A stretch of 64,000 nucleotides of DNA from Rhizobium sp. CSW-27 (GCF_018760785.1 NZ_JAHHZO010000019.1:1-64000), one strand, 5' to 3'; shown: positions 8,678 to 17,000, counted from the first letter of the stretch. Numbers and translations: made by a program. The notes: generated from the letters alone by a model not told the origin.

Positions 8678-8790
8678 TGCGTGCCTCGCGCGTGAATAGG
8701 CGAGGCTTGCAACGAAATGACGACGCGCGCGAACCCGCGGTTCACGGACGAGCCATTCCGGCGGCAGACCCCGACCGCGGAATTCTATCG

Positions 8791-8957
8791 TGTCAGGCAG
8801 GTCTCCTGGCTCACGGGTCTGTGCCTTCCCCTGCCTTCCCAACCCTTTCGGGTCAGTGACGTTGTCGGGGACGGCTCGCCGTTTACAGTTGCGGGACAGC
8901 TCCGGCATCGCACCGGATTCCCTCTTAGCTTCCACCAGAGATGGAAGAACCTTGACC
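8791..8957 (-). ncRNA. Cobalamin (B12) riboswitch
   Basis: Read on the minus strand, the B12 box AGCCAGGAGACCTGCC lies at 8811-8796. Upstream of it are the conserved core pieces GGGAATCCGGTGCGATGCCGG, with CCCGCAACTGTAAACGG following, at about 8927-8880. Closing stem P1 can form between GTCAAGGT (8956-8949) and ACCTGCCTGAC (near 8802-8792). The element ends about 115 bases before the GTG of the CbiX-like gene. It should repress the downstream operon when adenosylcobalamin or another cobalamin is abundant. The open frames over this stretch are shadows. Confidence 0.93.
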
Positions 8958-8980
8958 TAAAGATGTCTACATGATGGCTC

Positions 8981-9002
8981 CCTCCTGTCAATCGACAGGA
9001 GG
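8981..9002. promoter_or_regulatory. Perfect 9-bp inverted repeat upstream of the riboswitch
   Basis: CCTCCTGTC and GACAGGAGG flank the loop AATC, a perfect dyad about 25 bases before the 5' edge of the riboswitch. There is no T-run on either side, so it is not a standard terminator. It may be an operator or an extra hairpin at the 5' end of the leader RNA. Confidence 0.4.
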
Positions 9003-9062
9003 CAACGGTTCCGGTAGAAGCCGCTTCCCCTCTCAGTCGCCTATTCATCGGCAATATCTTTT

Positions 9063-9082
9063 GTTATGTAATAACATTACAT
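9063..9082. promoter_or_regulatory. Zur-like palindromic operator
   Basis: GTTATGTAATAAC at 9063-9075 is a palindrome that matches the Zur core GTTATANTATAAC except at two central positions. An overlapping perfect dyad ATGTAAT-AAC-ATTACAT covers 9066-9082, followed by ATTTC, as in Zur boxes. It lies about 110 bases upstream of the riboswitch in an AT-rich patch suited to a promoter. Zur control of the CbiX-like/Opp operon is an inference; another Fur-family metal regulator is possible. Confidence 0.45.
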
Positions 9083-9263
9083 TTCACGTCCATTGTCAAC
9101 TACTCGCGCTTGGCGAGGGGCGCTTGATGATCCTCAAAGTAAATGGCGCTTGACGAACTTGAAATGGTCCACGTCGAAGCATCCGGGAGAACTCGCAATG
9201 AGACGGGTGTTGCCAAGTTGCTCGATGCAGGGTTGATAGTATCGATACGCTACGAAATTGCCG

Positions 9264-9660
9264 AGCGTCGTCCCCCGTTTAAAGGGCCTTCTTTTTCCGC
9301 GTGAGAATCGTCGCATATGCTGTCTGGGCCTATCATCGCTTTGCCCTGAGTACAGCCGGTCTTGAAGAATTGCCTGCCGAGCAAAACATCATCGTCAGCA
9401 GGAAAACTATTCGACTGTGGATCAATCGCTTTGGTCGCTATTTTGCCACCTGCATACGCCGGGACCGGTCCAAATAAAACGAAAAGTGGCACATGGGTGA
9501 GGTCGTCATTACGATTGGAGCAGAGGATTTCTGGCCCTGGCGTGCGATCGATGCTGACCTCGATGTTCTGGTTCAGCGGCTTCGCAACATCAAGGCAAGT
9601 TCGGTCCAAAGCTTTGCCGATATACGCCCACTGAGAGCCTCTGCGCCGTCATTGCTGTAA
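9264..9660 (+). pseudogene. Decayed IS6-family (IS26-like) transposase
   Basis: Reading codons from 9301 gives AYAVWAYHRFALSTAGLEELPAEQ, then IIVSRKTIRLWINRFGRYFATCIRRDRSK, a stop at about 9475, then EKWHMGEVVITIGAEDFWPWRAIDADLDVLVQRLRN. The first catalytic aspartate region (the family has DKWHMDEV) is mutated, and a few residues are missing near DVLDILVQ. The start PPFKGPSFS sits in another frame just before 9301. The C-terminal half, with the remaining catalytic residues, is absent. No terminal inverted repeats are visible. It is an old scar between the riboswitch operon and the LysR gene. Confidence 0.75.
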
Positions 9661-9725
9661 CGATCAATATCAAGACGATAGTCCTGATCGCATCAAAGCC
9701 TTAAAATGAGCAGCGCTAGCGCCAA

Positions 9726-10610
9726 TCACTGAAATACCGACAGCTTCATCACCTCATCGACAAAGTCGGCAACGATGCGCGAAGGATAGCGGTTCGGCGG
9801 CAGTACCAGCAGGGTGCGAAAGTAGATCGCCGGTTTGAATGGGATGATCGTCAGGCCACGCCCCACATAAGGGTCGGCCGTCATGGGGTTGACGAGGCCG
9901 ATGCCGAGCCCTGCCTGGACCATGGCGCAGATGGTTGTCGAATACGGCGTTTCCAGCACGACCTTCAGCTTGGTTGACCGGTCTCGAAAGATGGCTTCGG
10001 CGGCTCGTCGAGTCGTGTCTTCCGGCGACAGGGCAATGAAGGCTTCCCCATCCAGATCCTCGGGCGTCAGTTCTGTGGCTTGCTCCAGACGATGTCCTGC
10101 TGGAACCGCAATGGCGGCCCGATAGCGTGCGAAGGGCCGAACATCGACGCCTTCGGTTTCGATCTCGTCGGCGGCCAGCCCGACATCGACCTGCCCTGAG
10201 GCCACCAGATCCTTCACGGTCGAAGACAATTGCGCCTGAAACGCGATGGCGACATTCGGATGGCGCGCCTGAAAGCCACGCAGAGCGCGGGGCAAGATGT
10301 TGGTGCTCAGCGCCGATAGGCTTGCCACCTTGATTTCGCCTGATCCGAAATCGCGAATTCTTGCTGCCGCACTTTTCAGTCGAGTGAGCCCGGAAAACGA
10401 ACTCTCCACCTCCTTGAAGAAGATGTTCGCCTCGGCGGTCGGAAACATGCGGCCACGTTCGCGCCGAAACAGGGCAAACCCGATATCGCGCTCAAGTTCC
10501 TGGATCGCCTTGCTGACCGCAGGTTGGGAGATGCGCAGCACCTCGGCGGCCCGCGAGGCTGTGCTGTTGGTCATCACGGCATGAAACACCTCGACCTGAC
10601 GAATGTTCAT
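9726..10610 (-). CDS. LysR-family transcriptional regulator
   Basis: A 294-residue protein. I start it at ATG 10610, preceded by GAGGTG; the longer frame lacks a ribosome binding site. The N-terminus is a canonical LysR helix-turn-helix: IRQVEVFHAVMTNSTASRAAEVLRISQPAVSKAIQELE. The C-terminal effector domain follows, with ALRGFQARHPNVAIAFQ and GLGIGLVNPMT. It is divergent from the cystathionine-beta-lyase-like gene and the Aap-type transporter. It therefore probably activates them in response to a sulfur amino acid or its derivative. Confidence 0.88.
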   Translation of the reverse strand: MNIRQVEVFHAVMTNSTASRAAEVLRISQPAVSKAIQELERDIGFALFRRERGRMFPTAEANIFFKEVESSFSGLTRLKSAAARIRDFGSGEIKVASLSALSTNILPRALRGFQARHPNVAIAFQAQLSSTVKDLVASGQVDVGLAADEIETEGVDVRPFARYRAAIAVPAGHRLEQATELTPEDLDGEAFIALSPEDTTRRAAEAIFRDRSTKLKVVLETPYSTTICAMVQAGLGIGLVNPMTADPYVGRGLTIIPFKPAIYFRTLLVLPPNRYPSRIVADFVDEVMKLSVFQ

Positions 10611-10644
10611 TCGGCACCTCATAACCCAAGAGAATAAAGTGGCA

Positions 10645-10682
10645 GGATATTGATATTGGACGGAATTGATATGCCAATGTTT
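10645..10682. promoter_or_regulatory. Candidate LysR binding region of the divergent promoter
   Basis: The 107-base gap between the divergent LysR and cystathionine-lyase genes is AT-rich and contains the repeated half-site TTGATAT (in GATATTGATATTGG and AATTGATATGCC), spaced about two helical turns apart. This fits LysR-type T-N11-A boxes, but the exact operator cannot be fixed by eye. Confidence 0.35.
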
Positions 10683-10717
10683 TAATCCGCTCACGAAATT
10701 GCTCAGGATGAAGCGGA

Positions 10718-11914
10718 ATGAAAGACCTTACCAAGTGTGTTGTGACGCCGGACGTCAATATGGACGGGTTTGAAGCCCTTGGTGTCGCCACGCACCGGGC
10801 ATCCACCATCGTCTTCAAAAATGCGGAGGCCTACGCAACCCGCGGCCAGCGTGGACATGATGGTTACACCTACGGGCTCTACGGCACGCCAACCACTCGC
10901 ACGCTTGAAGCAAAGCTGACGGCGCTGGAGCAGGGCGTTCGCACATTTCTCGTGCCATCGGGGCAGGCGGCGAATGCGATTGCAGCGCTTCCGTTCCTGA
11001 AGAGCGGCGACAAGATTCTGATCGCGGATACCGCCTATCCGCCCATGCGTGATTTTGCCAACCAGGACCTGGCGCGTTTTGGCGTCGAGGTTGCCTATTA
11101 CGATCCCGTCTCGATCGAGGACCTGACGGCAAAGATCGATGACCGTACCAAGCTGGTCTGGTGTGAATCCCCGGGTTCGACGACGATGGAGATCCAGGAT
11201 CTCCCCGCCATTGCCGCTGTTGCCCATCGACACGGCGCGCTTGTCGGCTGCGACAACACCTGGGCCACGCCGCTCAACTACAAGCCGCTGGCGCTTGGAG
11301 CGGATATCGTCACGGAAGCCCTGACGAAATATGTTTCTGGTCACTCCGACCTGTTGATGGGGTCGATCACGGTGCGGTCGGAGGACCTCATCACACCGAT
11401 CCGCGCCACGCTTGGGCGCTTTGGGATCGGCGTGTCTCCTGATGATGCATCGCTCGTGTTGCGCGGCATGGAAACACTCGGTGTCCGTCTCAAACACGCG
11501 GCAGATGGTGCACTGAGACTGATCGACTGGATCGCGCGCCATCCTCTGGTCGAGCGCGTCCTGTTTCCGGCATTGCCGGGTACGCAGGGGCACGAGATCT
11601 GGAAGCGGGATTTCCTTGGGACAAGCGGCGTATTCAGCGTCGTCCTGACATCGGATGCGGTGCCTCACGCCGCCGCCGCACTCGACGTCCTGAAAACGAT
11701 TGCCATCGGCGCTTCCTGGGGTGGAACCCGAAGCCTGATCGCGCCCATGCCAGTCCGCCAGAACCGCACGGCCACCGAGTGGAAACAAGACGACCTCGTG
11801 CTGCGCATCAGTGTCGGGCTTGAAGACCCGACCGACCTCCAGGCCGACATCGAGGCATTCTTTGCCGAGATCCTCCGTCGGACGTCTCATGCCAAACTGG
11901 TGCGGGCAAGCTGA
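10718..11914 (+). CDS. metC: Cystathionine beta-lyase-like PLP enzyme (Cys/Met metabolism family)
   Basis: A 398-residue member of the Cys/Met metabolism PLP-dependent enzymes. It has the substrate/phosphate region YGLYGTPTTRTLEAKL, the PLP-binding segment VPSGQAANAIAAL, LVWCESPGSTTMEI, the aspartate in VGCDNTWATP, and the Schiff-base lysine K204 in EALTKYVSGHSD. The C-terminal arginine loop is LRISVGLEDPTDL. Beta-lyases cleave cystathionine, cystine or related thioethers to pyruvate, ammonia and a thiol. It leads an operon with the amino-acid transporter, so it probably acts on an imported sulfur amino acid. Assignment to MetC over MetB/MegL is moderate. Confidence 0.83.
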   Translation: MKDLTKCVVTPDVNMDGFEALGVATHRASTIVFKNAEAYATRGQRGHDGYTYGLYGTPTTRTLEAKLTALEQGVRTFLVPSGQAANAIAALPFLKSGDKILIADTAYPPMRDFANQDLARFGVEVAYYDPVSIEDLTAKIDDRTKLVWCESPGSTTMEIQDLPAIAAVAHRHGALVGCDNTWATPLNYKPLALGADIVTEALTKYVSGHSDLLMGSITVRSEDLITPIRATLGRFGIGVSPDDASLVLRGMETLGVRLKHAADGALRLIDWIARHPLVERVLFPALPGTQGHEIWKRDFLGTSGVFSVVLTSDAVPHAAAALDVLKTIAIGASWGGTRSLIAPMPVRQNRTATEWKQDDLVLRISVGLEDPTDLQADIEAFFAEILRRTSHAKLVRAS

Positions 11915-11953
11915 ACATCTCTCAAAACGCACTCAACAATAAAGGGGAATGAC

Positions 11954-12979
11954 ATGCGTTCGAAACTTCTTGGAGTAGGCTTTCTGCTTACGAGCATGCT
12001 GTCTGCTGGTCTGTCGCCAGCGCTCGCGGGGCCAACACTTGACGCTGTCAAGGCGCGTGGTTTTCTGAAATGCGCCTCAAGCCAGGGTACTGTCGGCTTT
12101 GGCGCGCCCGACGAGAAGGGCTATTGGCGTGGCCTTGATGTGGAGACCTGCCGGGCCGTGGCAGTCGCCATCTTCAATGACAAGGACAAGGTGGAGTTCG
12201 TTCCGCTGAGTGGCCAGCAGCGCGTGCCGGCCCTGCAGACCGGGGAAATCGATATCCTGCCGCGCACGTTCACATGGACCTTGCGCCGCGACGCCAACGG
12301 TCTGAACTTCACGACGCCGAACTATTACGAGTTCACCGGTTTCATGATGCCGAAGGCGCTTGGCGTGACGAAGGTGGAGGACATGTCCGGCGCGTCGGTC
12401 TGTGTGCAGACGGGTTCCACCACTGAGGTGGTTGCCAACGACGTGTCGAAGGAACATAATCTCGGGCTGAAGCCGGTCGTCTTCGAAAACAGCTCCGCCG
12501 TCAGCCAGGCATTCTTCTCCGGACGCTGCGATGCCCTCATTACCGATGCGGCCGCACTTGCCTCCATTCGCGCAACATCCGCGAAAAATCCCGACGATTA
12601 CATCATCTTTCCGGCCACCCGGTTCATGGATGCGCTGACGCCTGCCGTTCGCCATGGCGATGATCAATGGCTCGATATCGTCAACTGGTCGATCCAGGCC
12701 TTGATTGCTGGCGAGCAACTGGGTGTGACCCAAGCCAATGTCTCTGAGATGCAGAAGTCCGAAGATCCCCGCGTCAAGCGCTTCCTCGGTGTCGAACCCG
12801 GAAATGGTGCGGCACTTGGCCTGGACGAGAAGTTTGCCGCCAACATCATCGCCCAGCTCGGCAACTACGGAAAAATGTTTGATCGCAATGTCGGCAAGGA
12901 TAGCCCGCTGAAGCTGGAGCGCGGCGCCAACCGCCTCTATTCCGATGGCGGGCTGATGTTCCCGCTGGCATTCCAGTAA
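11954..12979 (+). CDS. aapJ: Polar amino-acid ABC transporter, periplasmic binding protein (AapJ-like)
   Basis: A 341-residue secreted protein with a signal peptide ending in LSPALA-GP. The binding-protein-3 fold starts LDAVKARGFLKCASSQGTVGF and contains the AapJ/BztA-type pattern GYWRGLDVETCRAVAVAIF, FVPLSGQQRVPALQTGEIDILPR and TWTLRRD. AGGGG precedes the ATG. The family in rhizobia (AapJ) binds a broad range of L-amino acids. Context with a cystathionine beta-lyase suggests a narrower sulfur amino-acid ligand; that part is inference. Confidence 0.88.
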   Translation: MRSKLLGVGFLLTSMLSAGLSPALAGPTLDAVKARGFLKCASSQGTVGFGAPDEKGYWRGLDVETCRAVAVAIFNDKDKVEFVPLSGQQRVPALQTGEIDILPRTFTWTLRRDANGLNFTTPNYYEFTGFMMPKALGVTKVEDMSGASVCVQTGSTTEVVANDVSKEHNLGLKPVVFENSSAVSQAFFSGRCDALITDAAALASIRATSAKNPDDYIIFPATRFMDALTPAVRHGDDQWLDIVNWSIQALIAGEQLGVTQANVSEMQKSEDPRVKRFLGVEPGNGAALGLDEKFAANIIAQLGNYGKMFDRNVGKDSPLKLERGANRLYSDGGLMFPLAFQ

Positions 12980-12995
12980 GCACACGGAGGCCGGC

Positions 12996-14120
12996 ATGCT
13001 CTTCGCGCTCTGGGACAATCGTCGCATTCGAAACAATGTGATCCAGGTCTTGCTGTTTGCAGGCTTTGCCGGTCTTCTTTTCTGGCTGTGGTCCAATACG
13101 GCGGCCAATCTGGCCGCCCGGGGAATCCGGGTCGGTTTCGACTATCTGAACCGACAAGCGAACTTTCCGATTTCGGAGAGTGTATTGCCCTATGATCCTT
13201 CCGATACATTCGGTTGGGCCTACGTGATAGGCGTGACCAACACTGCCGTCATCTCGCTAACCGCGATTATCATCTCCACCTTTATCGGCCTGGTGATCGC
13301 TCTCGTCCGGCTGTCGAACAATCCTTTGGCGTCGAAGATGGCGGCCTTGTTTGTCGGTGTCATCCGCAACATGCCGCTCATCGTGCAACTTCTCTTCTGG
13401 TATGCGCTGGCGACGACCGTGCTGCCGGCGCCAAGACTGGCTTTCAACCCGCTGCCCGGCTTTTACCTATCTCTTAGGGGTCTTTATGTTCCGGCGATCT
13501 CGCTTGGACCTCAGGCCGGTCCTTTCGCTGCTGCATGCCTTGCCGTGCTCATCGCCGCCGTCATCATGCGTCGCCTGGCACCAATATCCGCATGGTCGTT
13601 GAGCAAGTGGGTTCTGCTCGGTGGCCTAGCTGTCGCGGCTGTCGTGCTGCTTCGCCCGTCGGTTAGCTTTCCGGAACTGAAGGGCTTCAATTTTATCGGA
13701 GGGCTTCGCCTCTCGCCGGAATTTGCTGCCCTTATGCTTGGGCTCGTTCTCTACACCTCGGTCTTCATCAGCGAAGTCATCCGCGGTGGCATCGAAGCTG
13801 TCTCGCGCGGTCAATGGGAAGCCGGACGAGCGCTTGGCCTGTCCGAGCGGCATGTCATGTTCCGCATCATCATTCCACAGGCGTTGCGGATCATCGTTCC
13901 TCCGATGACCTCCCAGTATCTGTCGACGGTCAAAAACACGACGCTGGCGTTGGCTGTCGGATATCCGGAGCTCGGCCTCGTGGTCGGGACAGTCATCAAT
14001 CAGACGGGCCAGGCAATAGAGAGTATTTCGATCCTTCTAGCCGTCTTCCTCACAATCAGCATCGCTGTGTCGATGTTCATGAATTGGTACAATGCCCATG
14101 TGGCACTGGTGACGCGATGA
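12996..14120 (+). CDS. aapQ: Amino-acid ABC transporter permease (AapQ-like)
   Basis: A 374-residue inner-membrane permease starting 16 bases after aapJ with a GGAGG site. It shows the long AapQ layout: an N-terminal helix, a periplasmic stretch FDYLNRQANFPISESV, then the HisM/BPD core with VGVIRNMPLIVQLLFWY, and the ATPase-contact EAA loop EAGRALGLSERHVMFRIIIPQALR. The extra central membrane segments are typical of AapQ/BztB. It overlaps the next permease start (ATGA). Confidence 0.88.
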   Translation: MLFALWDNRRIRNNVIQVLLFAGFAGLLFWLWSNTAANLAARGIRVGFDYLNRQANFPISESVLPYDPSDTFGWAYVIGVTNTAVISLTAIIISTFIGLVIALVRLSNNPLASKMAALFVGVIRNMPLIVQLLFWYALATTVLPAPRLAFNPLPGFYLSLRGLYVPAISLGPQAGPFAAACLAVLIAAVIMRRLAPISAWSLSKWVLLGGLAVAAVVLLRPSVSFPELKGFNFIGGLRLSPEFAALMLGLVLYTSVFISEVIRGGIEAVSRGQWEAGRALGLSERHVMFRIIIPQALRIIVPPMTSQYLSTVKNTTLALAVGYPELGLVVGTVINQTGQAIESISILLAVFLTISIAVSMFMNWYNAHVALVTR

Positions 14121-15223
14121 CAAGTCTTTCCATTTCGCACGCTCATGTGGCCACGGACATACTGCCGGCCCGCCAAGCGCCGCCGATCAAGCGGATGCCC
14201 CTCCTCAAGATGCTGTTTGGCGATATCTTGAGCGCCGCTCTCACAACCGGCGCACTGATGACGATCCTGGCCCTGATGCCGGCCGTTCAATGGGGTCTTG
14301 TGGACGCCACCTGGACAACGGCGGATCCTGCTGCCTGCCGAGACGGCGGGGCATGCTGGGCCTTCGTCGGCGCCAAGCTGCGTTTCATCCTGTTCGGTCT
14401 TTATCCGCCGGAAGCGCAATGGCGCCCGATGATAATGATGGGCCTCATGGTCGGTATGGTTCTCGTGTCGCTATCGCCGGCGCTCTGGGGGCGAAAGCTG
14501 GTCATTGCCTGGCAGGTGGCCGTGGCCATGATGCTGACCCTGATGTGGGGCGGCGTCGCAGGCCTGTCCTTTGTGCCGACATCGCAATGGGGCGGCCTGC
14601 CGGTCACCCTCCTGCTCGCACTGCTGTCCCTCGGATGCGGCTTTCCCTTCGCGGTCTTTCTGGCGCTCGGGCGGCGTTCGTCCCTGCCAATCCCGAGCGT
14701 CCTGTCCGTCGGGCTGATCGAGACGGTCCGTGGGCTTCCGCTTGTCGGGCTGCTGTTTGTCGCCTCCATCCTGCTTCCTCTGCTCCTGCCGCCTACCTGG
14801 ACGATCGACAAGCTCGGGCGCACGTTTGCGGCACTAACGGTCTTTGCGGCGGCCTATCTTGCCGAAGTCATTCGCGGCGGGTTGCAAGCTATTCCTGCCG
14901 GTCAGATCGAGGCGGCTAAGGCGCTTGGCATTCCGCATTGGAAGGCCATCCAGCATATCGTTATGCCGCAGGCCATTCAGAAGGTCATCCCGCCCTTGAC
15001 CAATACGGCGATCGTCATGGTCAAGAACACCAGCCTGGTGATGATCGTCGGTGTGTTCGACATGCTGAGCGCTGGCCGCTCGGCTGCCATGGATCCCACT
15101 TGGCCCGCGCCCTATCGGGAAGCCTATCTCTTCGTTGGCCTCATCTATTTCGCGCTCTGCGTTGCCATCTCTTATTACGCCCGCTGGCTTGAGCTGCGTG
15201 TCAAAGCAAAGGATTACCGATGA
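14117..15223 (+). CDS. aapM: Amino-acid ABC transporter permease (AapM-like)
   Basis: A 368-residue permease. The real start is ATG 14117, overlapping the stop of aapQ; the open frame upstream of that is a shadow. The family hallmarks are GLIETVRGLPLVGLLFVASILLP and the EAA loop EAAKALGIPHWKAIQHIVMPQAI, followed by PPLTNTAIVMVKNTSLVMIVGVFD. It pairs with AapQ to form the membrane channel. It overlaps the ATPase gene by four bases. Confidence 0.88.
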   Translation: MTSLSISHAHVATDILPARQAPPIKRMPLLKMLFGDILSAALTTGALMTILALMPAVQWGLVDATWTTADPAACRDGGACWAFVGAKLRFILFGLYPPEAQWRPMIMMGLMVGMVLVSLSPALWGRKLVIAWQVAVAMMLTLMWGGVAGLSFVPTSQWGGLPVTLLLALLSLGCGFPFAVFLALGRRSSLPIPSVLSVGLIETVRGLPLVGLLFVASILLPLLLPPTWTIDKLGRTFAALTVFAAAYLAEVIRGGLQAIPAGQIEAAKALGIPHWKAIQHIVMPQAIQKVIPPLTNTAIVMVKNTSLVMIVGVFDMLSAGRSAAMDPTWPAPYREAYLFVGLIYFALCVAISYYARWLELRVKAKDYR

Positions 15224-15984
15224 TGTCCGCTGAACAGCCGTCCAATCGTGAACAGTCTGCCATAGCGATCCGCAATCTCGACAAGTGGTACGGCACCTAT
15301 CATGCGCTGCGTAATGTTACCCTGTCGGTCAAGCCGGGCGAGCGCATCGTCATATGCGGACCGTCCGGCTCCGGCAAATCGACGCTCATACGATGCGTCA
15401 ATCATCTGGAAGAGCACCAGCAGGGCGAGATCGTCGTGAACGGCGTGACCTTGAACGACAGCCTCAAGAACATCGATGCAATCCGTCGCGATGTCGGGAT
15501 GGTCTTCCAGCACTTCAACCTGTTTCCACATCTCACCGTTCTGGAGAACTGCGCGCTGCCGCAGATTCTGTCACGCGGAACGCCGAGAAAGCTCGCCGAA
15601 GAGCGTGGTATGCAGCTATTGGAACGGGTTCGCATTCCAGAACAGGCGCGCAAGTTCCCCGGTCAGCTTTCCGGTGGCCAGCAGCAACGGGTCGCAATCG
15701 CACGCGCCCTGTGCATGGCGCCTAAGATCATGCTCTTCGATGAACCGACATCCGCGCTCGATCCGGAAATGGTGAAGGAGGTCCTGGAGACGATGGTTGC
15801 TTTGGCCGAGGACGGTATGACCATGATTGTCGTCACCCACGAGATGGGTTTTGCCCGGCGCGTGGCGGACCGTGTTGTGTTCATGGATAGGGGCGCCATC
15901 GTCGAAAGCAGTCCACCCGATGCCTTTTTCGACGCCCCGACCCATGAGCGGACAAGAAGCTTCCTCAGCCAGATTGTTCACTGA
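15220..15984 (+). CDS. aapP: Amino-acid ABC transporter ATP-binding protein (AapP-like)
   Basis: A 254-residue ATPase of the polar amino-acid (HisP/GlnQ/AapP) class. Walker A GPSGSGKST is at about residues 47-55, the Q-loop in GMVFQHFNLFPHLTVLEN, the signature LSGGQQQRVAIARAL, Walker B IMLFDEPTSALDPE, and the switch histidine in VVTHEMGFAR. The C-terminus matches AapP. It overlaps aapM by four bases and completes the transporter. ATG 15223 is an alternative start. Confidence 0.92.
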   Translation: MMSAEQPSNREQSAIAIRNLDKWYGTYHALRNVTLSVKPGERIVICGPSGSGKSTLIRCVNHLEEHQQGEIVVNGVTLNDSLKNIDAIRRDVGMVFQHFNLFPHLTVLENCALPQILSRGTPRKLAEERGMQLLERVRIPEQARKFPGQLSGGQQQRVAIARALCMAPKIMLFDEPTSALDPEMVKEVLETMVALAEDGMTMIVVTHEMGFARRVADRVVFMDRGAIVESSPPDAFFDAPTHERTRSFLSQIVH

Positions 15985-16067
15985 TCAGTGCGGATTGGAC
16001 AAAAGCGCGAACGAAGCTATGGTTTGGTCTCCGTTCGCCTGATCGACCTCAAACTCGACTTTGGATG

Positions 16068-17000
16068 CTAATTGCCGTGATCCTTGTGGGCGCTATGCGC
16101 GTCGTGGCCGCCGTGAGTGTCGGCGCCCTCGACCATCACGGTCCCCTCGAAGCTTGCAAACAGCGCCAGCGTCTTCGCATCGACATTGGCTTCCGCCTCC
16201 GCGAGCTTGCTTGCCAGAGCCGTCGCATCGGCAGAGGAAAGCCCCATCGTTTTCAGGGCATCGGCCTGCTTAAGCCCATCGCCACTGCACAGATGAATGC
16301 TCCAGCCATCGCTCTTCTTCTTTAGAAGCGCACGACCGCCACGGCCTTCCTGCGTCCAGCCGGCAATCGCCCAGTCGCCTTGGACGACGACAGGTGATAC
16401 GGTCAATGGCTTGTCGGCCGTTTCAAAAATCGCCCTCATCTTCGCAGGGATAGCCTCTTGGGGATCTGCGGATTGCGGCGCCGTCGGCATCGCAGCGTGA
16501 TCTCCATGGTTGGCGTGATCACCGTGCTTCATTTCCGGCGCTCCACCAGCCGCCGGGCCGACCGCAAACTCCACATTGACCGATCCGGCCTTTTCGAATG
16601 TCAGGGTCGCCTTGATGGTCTCGCCTTCTTTGAAGGGCTGAGCGACATTCATGAACATCACATGGTAGCTGCCGGGTTTCAGTTCGACGGTCGCGCCTTT
16701 CGGGACCGCTATACCCCCTTGGAGCTCACGCATCACCATAATGCCGCCGTCGATCTTCATCTCGTGCAGTTGGACGGATCCGGCACGGTCTGACGAGGCG
16801 CTGACCAGTCGATCATCGGCAGCACCTTCGTTGGTGAGTGTGAGATAACCGCCCCCGACCTTGGCTCCCGGAAGCATGGCGCGGGCATAGGGGTGGCCGA
16901 TTTCAATATCGCCGACCTTGAAGCCATGGGCGAGAGCGGGAGACACGGCAGCAATGGCGGCAACCGCGATCGCCAATAGTTTTGCCGTCAGATGCTTCAT
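16068..17000 (-). CDS. PCuAC copper chaperone fused to a copper-uptake-associated domain
   Basis: A 310-residue periplasmic protein with signal peptide ending AVSPALA-HGF. Residues 26-150 are a PCuAC domain carrying its Cu(I) ligands: H79, M81, M88/M90 and H113-x-M115 in GSYHVMFMNV. A histidine-rich linker (KHGDHANHGDHAAM) leads to a second domain of about 120 residues (IPAKMRAIFETADKPLTV, GDWAIAGWTQEGRGGRALLKK). I recognise that domain only as one found with copper uptake genes. The protein ends in a second histidine tail. It overlaps the ATPase gene upstream and closes the metal operon. Copper delivery is well supported by ligands; import by the neighbouring ABC system is inferred. Confidence 0.83.
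   Translation of the reverse strand: MKHLTAKLLAIAVAAIAAVSPALAHGFKVGDIEIGHPYARAMLPGAKVGGGYLTLTNEGAADDRLVSASSDRAGSVQLHEMKIDGGIMVMRELQGGIAVPKGATVELKPGSYHVMFMNVAQPFKEGETIKATLTFEKAGSVNVEFAVGPAAGGAPEMKHGDHANHGDHAAMPTAPQSADPQEAIPAKMRAIFETADKPLTVSPVVVQGDWAIAGWTQEGRGGRALLKKKSDGWSIHLCSGDGLKQADALKTMGLSSADATALASKLAEAEANVDAKTLALFASFEGTVMVEGADTHGGHDAHSAHKDHGN

Noticed and set aside
8785..9054. Small open frames over the riboswitch leader, and an extended start at 8935 for the CbiX-like gene
   Set aside because: The conserved riboswitch core and B12 box lie there. The GTG at 8677 gives a product starting at the conserved fold.
10703..13108. Long minus-strand open frames of 409 and 343 codons opposite the lyase and AapJ genes
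   Set aside because: They are antisense shadows in high-GC DNA. The plus-strand readings have clear family motifs, signal peptide and ribosome binding sites; the shadows have biased, low-complexity composition.
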